Assembly (NCBI GenBank): GCA_023255095.1
Contig: JALRJJ010000110.1
Coordinates: 1-10,293 of the forward strand
Length of the DNA stretch: 10,293 nucleotides
Source: a bacterium
Lineage (GTDB): Bacteria > Fidelibacterota > Marinisomatia > Marinisomatales > Marinisomataceae
Reading direction: 5' to 3'
Shown: one piece after another, positions 1 to 6,213 of the stretch
How the letters are laid out: each line of letters starts with the position of its first letter
Position numbering within the stretch: the stretch's first letter is position 1
Made by a program: the position numbers and the translations under genes
Notes under the pieces: model-generated
What the model was told of the DNA's origin: nothing
Database searches by the model: none
The model's input: the letters and a program-made list of their open reading frames with translations, nothing else

Positions 1-143
1 AACAGACTGTCACCCTCAGATTGTATTGGTTCTATACTTCTTACTAAAGCATAGCCTTTTTGAATATCATAATCGCAAGGTCCGGTATTTTGATTACAAG
101 AAACAGCAAACAGGGACAGCATTGCTACAGACAAAAAAAGCAT
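1..143 (-). CDS. N-terminal fragment of a putative lipoprotein (partial, runs off the left edge)
   Basis: Reading the minus strand from an ATG at 143-141 gives an open frame of 47 codons to the edge of the window. It begins MLFLSVAMLSLFAVSC followed by NQNTGPCDYD. A short hydrophobic stretch (residues 2-14) ends in A-V-S-C, an acceptable lipobox with Cys16 as the lipidated residue. The rest looks like the start of a soluble, exported domain. It has no similarity I recognise and does not resemble an NSS transporter. The frame differs from that of the NSS gene, which it overlaps by 50 bases (94-143). Only a weak GGGA precedes the ATG, and the usual basic residues after the initiator Met are missing, so the true start may have been lost at the junction described below. 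The lipoprotein reading is an inference from the signal sequence alone. Confidence 0.5.
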   Translation of the reverse strand, partial: MLFLSVAMLSLFAVSCNQNTGPCDYDIQKGYALVRSIEPIQSEGDSL

Positions 144-813
144 GTCCCAAAGCTAATAAAAATGTCTGGGCATTGATTTTTGACCAATCGGGAGTAAACA
201 AAAACTCTAACCCTTTTTCAGAATCTGGTAAAAATAATCCTTGGAAAACTAAAAAAAAGAGGATTAACAAAAGTAAGGGCATTAAATAGCGACTCACTTT
301 TTCTAGGCCTTTTCGAACGCCTGATAAAATGATCGCTACAGTAGTTAAAAAGAATAATGTGTGAAAACCTAAAACCCAGTTTGCATTTGAATTCTTTAAA
401 TTAAAAAACTCACCAGCTACTTGTGGATTCTCAAATCCTTTAAAAGTTCCATTAATTGCTTCAAGCATATAGGCAATCGACCAGCCTCCAACTACGCTAT
501 AAAATGACAGAATAGTAAAACTTGCTATGACACCAAGTCCTCCCACATATTGCCATAAAGGATTTGTCGACAATTGCTTGAAGGCTCCTACTGGATTTTT
601 TTGGGTTTCTCTTCCAAGAAGAATTTCAAGATTAAGAATTGGAATCCCGATCATTAGAATACATATTATATAAATAAATAAAAATGCTGCTCCACCATTC
701 TCTCCCGCGATATAAGGAAATTTCCAAATATTTCCTAATCCAACAGCTGAACCGGCAGCAGCTAAAATAAAGTTTCTTTTTGAAGTCCAATTTTCTCTAG
801 TAGTTGTAGACAT
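94..813 (-). CDS. Truncated sodium- and chloride-dependent (NSS/SNF family) transporter, N-terminal half
   Basis: The first 227 residues are a clear NSS transporter, the family that couples Na+ to uptake of amino acids or related solutes. TM1 carries the family signature AAAGSAVGLGNIWKFPY (residues 18-34), followed by NGGAAF and LEILLGR in TM2. TM3 (YSVVGGW, 105-111) and further hydrophobic segments follow to about residue 195. Family members have about 450-510 residues and 11-12 helices, whereas this frame has 239 codons. Similarity ends inside TM6 after LALGHAFF (220-227), where LeuT-like proteins continue with a TLSLG-type sequence, and 12 unrelated residues and a TAA follow. TM7 onward is absent from every frame to the window edge, so the product is probably not a working transporter. 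The start is well supported: AAGGA lies 5 bases before the ATG, one base after the DUF5683 stop. The substrate cannot be told from this half. Confidence 0.88.
   Translation of the reverse strand: MSTTTRENWTSKRNFILAAAGSAVGLGNIWKFPYIAGENGGAAFLFIYIICILMIGIPILNLEILLGRETQKNPVGAFKQLSTNPLWQYVGGLGVIASFTILSFYSVVGGWSIAYMLEAINGTFKGFENPQVAGEFFNLKNSNANWVLGFHTLFFLTTVAIILSGVRKGLEKVSRYLMPLLLLILFFLVFQGLFLPDSEKGLEFLFTPDWSKINAQTFLLALGHAFFVCSNAVPVCCFL
131..143 (-). other. Putative recombination or assembly junction between NSS and lipoprotein genes
   Basis: NSS homology ends here (codons for Ala225-Phe227 at 141-133) and a lipoprotein-like signal sequence begins at 143 in another frame. The shared bases ATGCTTTTTTT fit both the NSS HAFF codons and a start such as MLFL, so the two genes may have joined at a short T-rich stretch of similarity. 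The exact breakpoint and the parental sequences are inferred. Confidence 0.45.
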
Positions 814-814
814 T

Positions 815-1234
815 TTATTCCTTTGTGTTTAACGGATCATTTTCGATGACCAGCTGATCAAAATTATCAAGATGTGCTTCTACATAAGCATCAACTAAGC
901 TATAAAAATACAACCCTATAGCTATCCAAGCAAAACGATTTCTTTGAGAAATATAGTGCTCAGATGAGTAAGGAAAATCAGGGGTATAATTTTTGACGTC
1001 TTGACGATATTGATCAAAATTATAAATGGCCCATACCTCTCCAGCAAGAATCAATGCCCCTTTCCACCACTGATCGTTGTAAGTTTGACCATATCCTGGA
1101 AAAACCATTGCTTTTTTTAAAGCAATTTTTGGATCTTTTTGCTGCTCTTCTTTTGTTCTGAAATCTGTTTTTTCTTGAGATATGACCAAAGAGAAACAAA
1201 GCAAAATAGAAAGAAATTTTACTATCCTAGGCAT
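815..1234 (-). CDS. DUF5683-like small membrane protein with signal peptide
   Basis: This 139-residue protein starts with a signal-like segment (MPRIVKFLSILLCFSLVIS, residues 1-19). A charged stretch and then the core KKAMVFPGYGQTYNDQWWKG (41-60) follow. The PG-x-GQ-x-YN-x-x-WWK pattern is characteristic of DUF5683, a family common in Bacteroidota and relatives with no assigned reaction. Two hydrophobic segments follow, about 60-72 (GALILAGEVWAIY) and 101-114 (AWIAIGLYFYSLV), separated by a hydrophilic loop, so it is likely membrane-anchored. It ends in a charged tail. The start overlaps the ridA end by 13 bases, and the stop lies one base before the NSS start, so translation is probably coupled through the operon. 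A role in the cell envelope is possible but unproven. No enzyme motif is visible. Confidence 0.75.
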   Translation of the reverse strand: MPRIVKFLSILLCFSLVISQEKTDFRTKEEQQKDPKIALKKAMVFPGYGQTYNDQWWKGALILAGEVWAIYNFDQYRQDVKNYTPDFPYSSEHYISQRNRFAWIAIGLYFYSLVDAYVEAHLDNFDQLVIENDPLNTKE

Positions 1235-1584
1235 TCAATCTCTACATTGGCTCCCATTGGTAACCCTGCCACTTGTATAGTCGATCTCGCAGGAAAGGGC
1301 TTATTGACTCTTTTTTCAATCTCCGCATTTACTAAAGGAGTAATAGAAAGGTCTGTTAAAAAAACTAGGAATTTCTTTACATCATTGATTGATTTATTGT
1401 GATCCGAAAGAACTGCTTCGAGGTTATTAAAAACTTGAATGACTTCACTCTGATGAGAATCATTGTTTAGATTTCCTGAAATAGGATCTATTGGAATTTG
1501 ACCAGAAGTTATCCATCCTCCAGAAGAAAGTTCTCTGAACATTGAATAGGGTCCGACTGGGTTTGGTGATTTAAAATTTGACAT
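1222..1584 (-). CDS. ridA: RidA/YjgF/YER057c family enamine/imine deaminase
   Basis: This is a 120-residue protein of the RidA family, cytosolic trimers that hydrolyse reactive 2-aminoacrylate and related enamines/imines released by PLP enzymes to 2-keto acids and ammonia. Family landmarks are visible: GPYS (residues 11-14), SGQIPIDP (27-34) and the C-terminal block FPARSTIQVAGLPMGANVEI (97-116). Arg100 matches the catalytic Arg105 of E. coli RidA, and Glu115, exactly 15 residues later, matches Glu120. The protein is slightly short at its C-terminus, where the gene overlaps the next one by 13 bases. The start is supported by AAGGAG 5 bases upstream, which overlaps the stop codon of the PPC gene. 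RidA paralogues differ in substrate, so the family call is firm but the precise substrate is not. Confidence 0.93.
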   Translation of the reverse strand: MSNFKSPNPVGPYSMFRELSSGGWITSGQIPIDPISGNLNNDSHQSEVIQVFNNLEAVLSDHNKSINDVKKFLVFLTDLSITPLVNAEIEKRVNKPFPARSTIQVAGLPMGANVEIECLG

Positions 1585-1593
1585 AATTTCTCC

Positions 1594-2025
1594 TTATAAA
1601 TTGCATAATTTTAATGTTGCTAAACCAATATCATCATTGTATTGGCGTAAAGTATTTTTATTTTGAAAATCATGAATGATAAATTCCCCTACAGCAGCAA
1701 CTTCCATTTCAAATAAATGTCCTCCATAAACTTCCATATCATGTGTTCCTAAAGTAATGTGTGCATGTAAAAATGGTTCTCCATCTTTGATTGCTACATT
1801 TCCTTGAAAGGACAATAGCTCTAGGATTTCTTCGAAAATACGATGAATGTAATCTTTATTGGTAATATCATAGGCACCAATATCAATATTTCTTACGGCT
1901 CCAATACCCGAGATTTGCGCTGAATGAATTCCTTTTTCAATACAAAAGTTGGTAAGGGTTTGCATGACTTTTTCTCCCTCTTCAACATGAACGATATATG
2001 AATGATTTATTTTTTGAAATTGCAT
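1594..2025 (-). CDS. PPC/DUF296-domain protein (stand-alone)
   Basis: The 143 residues form a single PPC (plants and prokaryotes conserved) domain, also called DUF296, over nearly the whole length. Diagnostic segments are ISGIGAVRNIDIGAYD (38-53), ELLSFQGNVAIKDGEPFLHA (69-88), the histidine cluster HAHI (87-90) and VYGGHLFE (99-106). In plants the domain accompanies AT-hook DNA-binding motifs. Bacterial single-domain versions form trimers, sometimes with a metal bound by the conserved histidines. No AT-hook is present here, so DNA binding cannot be assumed. The ATG overlaps the alaS stop by one base (TAATG), with GGAG 8 bases upstream, which indicates translational coupling to alaS. The biochemical role is unknown. 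The AlaRS and RidA neighbours suggest a housekeeping setting but do not define the function. Confidence 0.88.
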   Translation of the reverse strand: MQFQKINHSYIVHVEEGEKVMQTLTNFCIEKGIHSAQISGIGAVRNIDIGAYDITNKDYIHRIFEEILELLSFQGNVAIKDGEPFLHAHITLGTHDMEVYGGHLFEMEVAAVGEFIIHDFQNKNTLRQYNDDIGLATLKLCNL

Positions 2026-3314
2026 TATTTTTTCTCCATGATTTTTTCAATTGAATCTTTAATTGATTGAATGATTTCAATCTCAGAATTATTACTGCTG
2101 ATCCCTCCTGCCATTGCAAAATCGTTCTTTCCTCCACCAGCTCCCCCTAAAGGAGTTGCAATGAATTTAACAAGTAAACCAGAATTAAATGAATCGCTGA
2201 TTAATTCAGATGAAAGACTGACAGACAAAGAAATTTTATCATCAACCTTAGTGAAAAGTATTATAAGACCTTTGGAAAAATTATTACGAATTTTTTGATC
2301 AATAACTCTTAAATCTCCAGCATTTCCTAAATGAACCTCACTAATGATTGTTTGTATACCATTCATCAAAATTTCTTGGGATAGTATTTGTGAAAAATCT
2401 ACAGATTCCACTAATTGCTTTTGTAATTCTTTTTGAATTTGTCTTTCTTGTTCTGCAAGGATTTGATTTTTCTGAGAATTTTTAAGATCTTGAAGAAAAA
2501 TATCAACCTCTGTGCTGGAAATCGCATGAATTCTTCTAACTCCAGATGAAATTGCTTTTTCGTGTTTTATTTTAAATTTTTCAATTTCAGCAGTGTTAGA
2601 AACGTGGGTACCTCCACATAATTCTTTTGAAAAATTTCCAATCGAAACCACTCGAACCATCTCGCCATATTTCTCTCCAAAAAGAGCTGTCGCGCCTTCC
2701 TTTTTTGCCTCATCAAGGCTTTTAATCTTTGTTTCAACGTTGATTGAATCGTTAATTTTTTGATTCACGATTTCTTCAATTTGATTGATTTCGTTTTTTG
2801 AAATTTTATTTGGATGTGTGATATCAAATCTCAGGTAGTCTGGATCGACCAATGAACCCGCTTGATTGACATGATTTCCTAGGGTGTCTTTAACAGCTTG
2901 ATGCAAGAGATGGGTAGCAGTATGATTATTTTTAATCTTTTTTCTTCTCGTTAAATCAATAGCACAATTCACTGATAAATTGTCACCAATAGCACCACTA
3001 TCAATCTGGCAAAAATGCAAAATAAACTCTCCGTTTTTTTGAGTATCTAAAACTCTTGCGGAAAAATCGCTATTTTTAATAATTCCCGTATCGCCTATTT
3101 GTCCACCTGATTCAGCATAAAATGGAGTTTGATAAAGTACTAGAATTAGGTTTTCATCTTCAAATGCATAATTAACAATTTTAGTTTCGATTTGGTCATT
3201 TAGATACCCCTCAAAAATAGAATGATCTTTGTCAAAACTTAACTGCCAATCAAAATCAATATTGTCGGATATAAATTTTTGGCCAGATTTTGCTAATTCT
3301 CGTTGTTTTTTCAT
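2025..3314 (-). CDS. alaS: Alanyl-tRNA synthetase, C-terminal part (editing and C-Ala domains) after an in-frame TGA
   Basis: This is the second part of AlaRS, in the same frame as the first part and separated from it by the stop and four codons (F-N-V-E). It contains the beta-barrel region (FYAESGGQIGDTG, residues 65-77) and the editing domain that clears Ser- and Gly-tRNA(Ala). The editing metal ligands His131 and His135 (HTATH) and Cys233 and His237 (CGGTH) are all intact. Numbered on the full-length protein they are 548, 552, 650 and 654, each exactly 16 below E. coli 564, 568, 666 and 670. The C-Ala domain ends with GGAGGGKNDFAMAGG, the usual glycine-rich motif. The Met given as start is the Met of the family's EMKKQR helix, so it is probably internal rather than a natural initiator, and no Shine-Dalgarno motif precedes it. 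Joined with the first part, the protein would have 846 residues, normal for AlaRS. Confidence 0.9.
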   Translation of the reverse strand: MKKQRELAKSGQKFISDNIDFDWQLSFDKDHSIFEGYLNDQIETKIVNYAFEDENLILVLYQTPFYAESGGQIGDTGIIKNSDFSARVLDTQKNGEFILHFCQIDSGAIGDNLSVNCAIDLTRRKKIKNNHTATHLLHQAVKDTLGNHVNQAGSLVDPDYLRFDITHPNKISKNEINQIEEIVNQKINDSINVETKIKSLDEAKKEGATALFGEKYGEMVRVVSIGNFSKELCGGTHVSNTAEIEKFKIKHEKAISSGVRRIHAISSTEVDIFLQDLKNSQKNQILAEQERQIQKELQKQLVESVDFSQILSQEILMNGIQTIISEVHLGNAGDLRVIDQKIRNNFSKGLIILFTKVDDKISLSVSLSSELISDSFNSGLLVKFIATPLGGAGGGKNDFAMAGGISSNNSEIEIIQSIKDSIEKIMEKK

Positions 3315-3326
3315 TTCAACATTGAA

Positions 3327-3329
3327 TCA
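3327..3329 (-). other. alaS: In-frame TGA interrupting alaS at a conserved glycine position
   Basis: On the minus strand the codons read GAT ATT GAT TGA TTC AAT GTT GAA ATG. AlaRS proteins typically have D-x-x-G-F-x-x-x-M here, so the interrupted residue is expected to be glycine. One G-to-T change (GGA to TGA) explains it. No frame change is involved, and homology runs uninterrupted on both sides. Confidence 0.9.
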
Positions 3330-4565
3330 ATCAATATCAACTTTCATCTGTCTTTCTTCAGCCATTAACTGCGTCAGATCTAAGGGAAATCCATAAGTAT
3401 CATATAATTTGAAAGCATCAATTCCATCAATTATGGTCTTATTGGATTCAGAAATAATTTTTTCAAATTGAAGAACTCCCTTTTCAAGCGTTCTCAAAAA
3501 AGATTTCTCTTCATTTAAAATCGTTTGTTCGATGTATTGCTGTTTTTCCTTAATCTCAGGATAATGAGAAGACATTACTGTTACTAATGCTTGAACTAAT
3601 TGATATAGAATTGGGTCTTTTACGCCAAGATTCATAGCAAACTTGGAAGCTCTTCTAAGAACCCTTCGAACCACATATCCCCTACCATCATTTGAAGGGA
3701 TTATACCATCTGCTATGGAAAAAGTTAACATGCGAATATGGTCACATAGTACGTTATAAGATACTTCATGATCGTTGTACGATGTTTGAGAAATCGATTC
3801 GATTTCAGAAATGATTTCTGAAAAAAGATCCGTTTGATAATTAGAATTTTTTTGTTGAAGAACAGAACAAAGTCTCTCAAGACCAGCGCCCGTATCAACA
3901 TGTTTTTTTGGTAACTCTTCCATGGAGCCGTCTTTGAGTCTATTGTATTGAATAAAAACTAGATTCCACAATTCCCAATATTCTGATGAATGGTTCACCA
4001 TGTTAGCATTTTGGTTTGAAGGATTGTCACCTACATAGTAATGAATTTCAGAACAAGGACCGCAAGGGCCTGTTTCAGCCATTTCCCAAAAATTATCTTT
4101 TGCTCCTGAACGAATGATTCTTGATGGATCAATATCCGTACATTCTTTCCAGATTTCGTAGGCTTCATCGTCCTCTTCAAACACTGTAACCCAAAGTTTG
4201 TGCTTGTCTAATTTCCAAACCTCAGTGAATAATTCCCAAGACCATTGAATCGCTTCTTTTTTATAATAATCTCCAAAAGACCAATTTCCAAGCATCTCAA
4301 AGAACGTATGATGAAATCCATCTCTGCCGACTTCTTCTAAATCATTATGTTTTCCACTGACACGTATACATTTTTGACTATTGACTACTCGAAGATCTTT
4401 GGGTTGTTCCGTATTTAAAAAAATTGATTTGAACTGATTCATCCCTGCATTAGTGAAAAGGAGTGACTTATCTCCTATAGGTAATACAGGAGCACTTTTC
4501 ACTCTTTTGTGAGCCTTACTTTCAAAAAAAGCAATAAAGGATTCTCTAATTTCGGAACTTTTCAT
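3327..4565 (-). CDS. alaS: Alanyl-tRNA synthetase, N-terminal part (class II catalytic core), ending at an in-frame TGA
   Basis: AlaRS attaches alanine to tRNA(Ala) in the cytosol and is essential. This 412-residue part carries the class II core: LLFTNAGMNQFK (35-46), HHTFFEMLGNWSFGDY (85-100), ETGPCGPCSEIHY (164-176), DTGAGLERL (224-232) and GRGYVVRRVLRRA (294-306), followed by the tRNA-recognition helices. The last residues, FKLYDTYGFPLDLTQLMAEE, are typical of the join between catalytic and editing regions, so the family's reading frame should continue. It is cut by TGA after VDID, and the same frame resumes with FNVEMKKQR. It is the first gene of the minus-strand operon, and no Shine-Dalgarno motif precedes its ATG. 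If the stop is real, this fragment would keep adenylate-forming residues but lose editing and the C-Ala domain. Confidence 0.92.
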   Translation of the reverse strand: MKSSEIRESFIAFFESKAHKRVKSAPVLPIGDKSLLFTNAGMNQFKSIFLNTEQPKDLRVVNSQKCIRVSGKHNDLEEVGRDGFHHTFFEMLGNWSFGDYYKKEAIQWSWELFTEVWKLDKHKLWVTVFEEDDEAYEIWKECTDIDPSRIIRSGAKDNFWEMAETGPCGPCSEIHYYVGDNPSNQNANMVNHSSEYWELWNLVFIQYNRLKDGSMEELPKKHVDTGAGLERLCSVLQQKNSNYQTDLFSEIISEIESISQTSYNDHEVSYNVLCDHIRMLTFSIADGIIPSNDGRGYVVRRVLRRASKFAMNLGVKDPILYQLVQALVTVMSSHYPEIKEKQQYIEQTILNEEKSFLRTLEKGVLQFEKIISESNKTIIDGIDAFKLYDTYGFPLDLTQLMAEERQMKVDID

Positions 4566-4612
4566 TGATAAAATTGTTTCATAAGAATCTAAACAAATAA
4601 TATATTCTTAGG
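4566..4612. promoter_or_regulatory. Divergent intergenic region with candidate promoter for the AMIN-like gene
   Basis: These 47 bases separate the divergent starts of alaS (minus) and the AMIN-like gene (plus), so they must hold the promoter for each unless transcription starts inside a gene. On the plus strand, TTGTTT (4574-4579) and TAATAT (4598-4603) are 18 bases apart and fit a sigma70-type -35/-10 pair. Transcription would then start only a few bases before the ATG at 4613, giving a very short leader. I see no convincing match for the alaS direction. Confidence 0.4.
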
Positions 4613-5185
4613 ATGAAAAATATAACAATTATCGCTCTGTTTTTAGTACTTTTTTCTTCAAATCTCTTCGCTCAAAACAATGCAATTCAATCTATGAAGG
4701 TCTCCAGTAAAGAAAATGGAACTGTCATTGAAGTCTTTTCGGAAAAAAATATTCCTCTAGAAAATGTCTCTGCCTGGTATTCAAATGATTGGTTTTATTT
4801 AACCTTTTTTGACTCAAGTATCGATTTTGAAAACGGACAAGATTTTTTAAAAGGCGATATTAAGGATATTGAAATTCAAAATAACGATGAGTCGGGACAG
4901 ATCGCTGTTAAATTGGCAAAAAATATTGAATCTTTTGATATTTTAGACTCCTCTCGATTAACCACTTCTTTTTTATTAAGATACTCTCAAGAAGCATCGA
5001 AAAAAATTATTTCGAAAAACGTTGATGATGAAGATATAGAGATTGCATCTTCGTCTTGGAAACCATCTGGTAGTAATATGTTGCCTATCTTAGGTGCGAT
5101 TATTGCTTTGAGTGATATCTCCAATCCAAATACATTTGTTCTTGGAAGTATCACTGCATTGCTTCATTTTGTTTTAAAATTATAG
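4613..5185 (+). CDS. Secreted AMIN-like domain protein with hydrophobic C-terminus, function unknown
   Basis: This 190-residue protein has a textbook signal peptide: MKNIT, a hydrophobic core, then LFA-Q with likely cleavage after Ala20. The next hundred or so residues are beta-rich and alternate in the manner of an AMIN domain, a periplasmic module that binds peptidoglycan or pilus and secretin components. Suggestive segments are GTVIEVFSEKNIP (36-48), WFYLTFFDSS (60-69) and IEIQNNDESGQIAVKLAKNI (86-105). A short acidic linker (VDDEDIEIA, 137-145) leads to a hydrophobic stretch (155-190) that ends with the protein, with a Pro-Asn break near 171-172, probably one or two membrane segments. No catalytic motif is visible. 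The last 6 bases overlap the end of the convergent pip gene. The AMIN assignment rests on pattern only; an FCB-specific family of unknown function is equally possible. Confidence 0.7.
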   Translation: MKNITIIALFLVLFSSNLFAQNNAIQSMKVSSKENGTVIEVFSEKNIPLENVSAWYSNDWFYLTFFDSSIDFENGQDFLKGDIKDIEIQNNDESGQIAVKLAKNIESFDILDSSRLTTSFLLRYSQEASKKIISKNVDDEDIEIASSSWKPSGSNMLPILGAIIALSDISNPNTFVLGSITALLHFVLKL

Positions 5186-6124
5186 TTCAGAATATTTTTC
5201 CGTGTATTCTAAAAGTTTATTCTTGATTCCCTCTTCATAAATAGAATGCCCTGCATCAGGTATAATATGTAAATCAGCCTCAGGCCAAGCTTGATGAAGA
5301 TCCCAAGCTTGAATAACAGGACAGATAATGTCATATCGACCATGAACGATTACTGCAGGTAAATGACGTATCTTATCAATATTTTCGATCAAAAAATTAT
5401 CAGTTGGAAACCAACAGTTGTTCATAAAATAATGACATTCTATTCTAGCAAACGCTTCAGCAAAAGAGGCATCGGTAAAATGAGAGATAAATTCATCTTC
5501 GAGAATTAATCGTACTGAACTTCCCTCCCATGTACTCCAGGCTTGAGCAGCTTCTATTTTTTTTTGACGATCCTCTCCTGTCAAAATATCGTAATATGCA
5601 CTCATTAAATTATCTCTTTTATGCTCAGGAATTGGTTTCAAAAATCCTTCCCATTTATCAGGAAAAATATTATGAGCACCAGACTGATAAAACCAGTCGA
5701 TTTCTTTTTTTCTTACAAGAAAAATGCCGCGTAAAATTAGCGCCTTACAAGAATCGGGATGTGTTTGACTATACGCTAAAGACAGGGTGCTCCCCCAACT
5801 GCCTCCAAAAACGACCCATTGATCAATGTTTAAATATTTCCTTATTTTTTCGATATCTTCGACTAAATCCCAAGTAGTGTTCTCTCTTATCTCGGCATAG
5901 GGAAGGCTTTGACCACACCCTCGCTGATCAAACATTATAATTCTCCATTTCTCTGGATTGAAATATTCTCTATAAGATGGATCGATTCCTCCTCCAGGTC
6001 CTCCGTGAAGAAAAATGATAGGCTTTCCATTGGGATTTCCAGACTCTTCAACAAAAATGGAGTGGAGATCTGAAACATCCAAATGAAAAGAGTTAAACAC
6101 GGTTGCTCTCGGAAATAAGTTCAT
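5180..6124 (-). CDS. pip: Proline iminopeptidase (alpha/beta hydrolase, peptidase family S33)
   Basis: The enzyme releases N-terminal proline from peptides, normally in the cytosol. Counted from the Met at 6124, the 314-residue product matches the usual length of about 313-320. It begins in the family manner (MNLFPRA, then the ESGNPNGKP segment). The oxyanion-hole motif HGGPGGG is at 40-46, with DQRGCGQS (66-73) after it. The nucleophile elbow GGSWGS gives Ser109, and the rest of the triad is Asp265 (HGRYDIICP) and His293 (DAGHS), close to Ser113/Asp268/His296 of the Serratia enzyme. An upstream in-frame Met at 6265 would add 47 unrelated residues and run into pntAA, so it is rejected. The gene is divergent from pntAA and converges on the AMIN-like gene with a 6-base overlap. 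Sequence alone does not exclude a related aminopeptidase specificity. Confidence 0.93.
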   Translation of the reverse strand: MNLFPRATVFNSFHLDVSDLHSIFVEESGNPNGKPIIFLHGGPGGGIDPSYREYFNPEKWRIIMFDQRGCGQSLPYAEIRENTTWDLVEDIEKIRKYLNIDQWVVFGGSWGSTLSLAYSQTHPDSCKALILRGIFLVRKKEIDWFYQSGAHNIFPDKWEGFLKPIPEHKRDNLMSAYYDILTGEDRQKKIEAAQAWSTWEGSSVRLILEDEFISHFTDASFAEAFARIECHYFMNNCWFPTDNFLIENIDKIRHLPAVIVHGRYDIICPVIQAWDLHQAWPEADLHIIPDAGHSIYEEGIKNKLLEYTEKYSEL

Positions 6125-6213
6125 ACAATTTAAATTTAATAAAAAATCAATTGTATCGAATAAATATAATTGACGAAAATTTTTATTTGTGTAATTTATC
6201 GGGTCTTTTTTGT
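6125..6213. promoter_or_regulatory. Divergent promoter region between pip and the pnt operon
   Basis: This 89-base AT-rich spacer separates two outward-facing genes. On the plus strand, TTGACG (6170-6175), a 16-base spacer and TAATTT (6192-6197) form a good sigma70-type candidate for pnt, giving a leader of roughly 10 bases. On the minus strand TACAAT (read from 6155 to 6150) is a possible -10 for pip, but its -35 is weak. I see no clear operator or riboswitch. Confidence 0.45.

Noticed and set aside
26..289. Plus-strand open frame of 87 codons over the NSS/lipoprotein junction.
   Set aside because: It is antisense to clear NSS coding sequence, Lys/Asn-rich and without recognisable family features.
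1107..1126. Perfect 8-bp hairpin (ATTGCTTT/AAAGCAAT, loop TTTT) as a terminator.
   Set aside because: It lies inside the conserved DUF5683 coding region, has an AT-rich stem and has no T-run in the sense of transcription.
3327..3329. Genome-wide reassignment of UGA to glycine.
   Set aside because: pntAB ends with TGA precisely in an ATGA overlap with pntB, and reading through would add unrelated residues. Other genes end with TAA or TAG and show no in-frame TGA. A single event in alaS is the simpler reading.
6103..6213. Longer pntAA reading frame starting at 6103.
   Set aside because: The conserved MKVGVLKE start is at 6214. The extension would overlap pip and cover the likely promoter.
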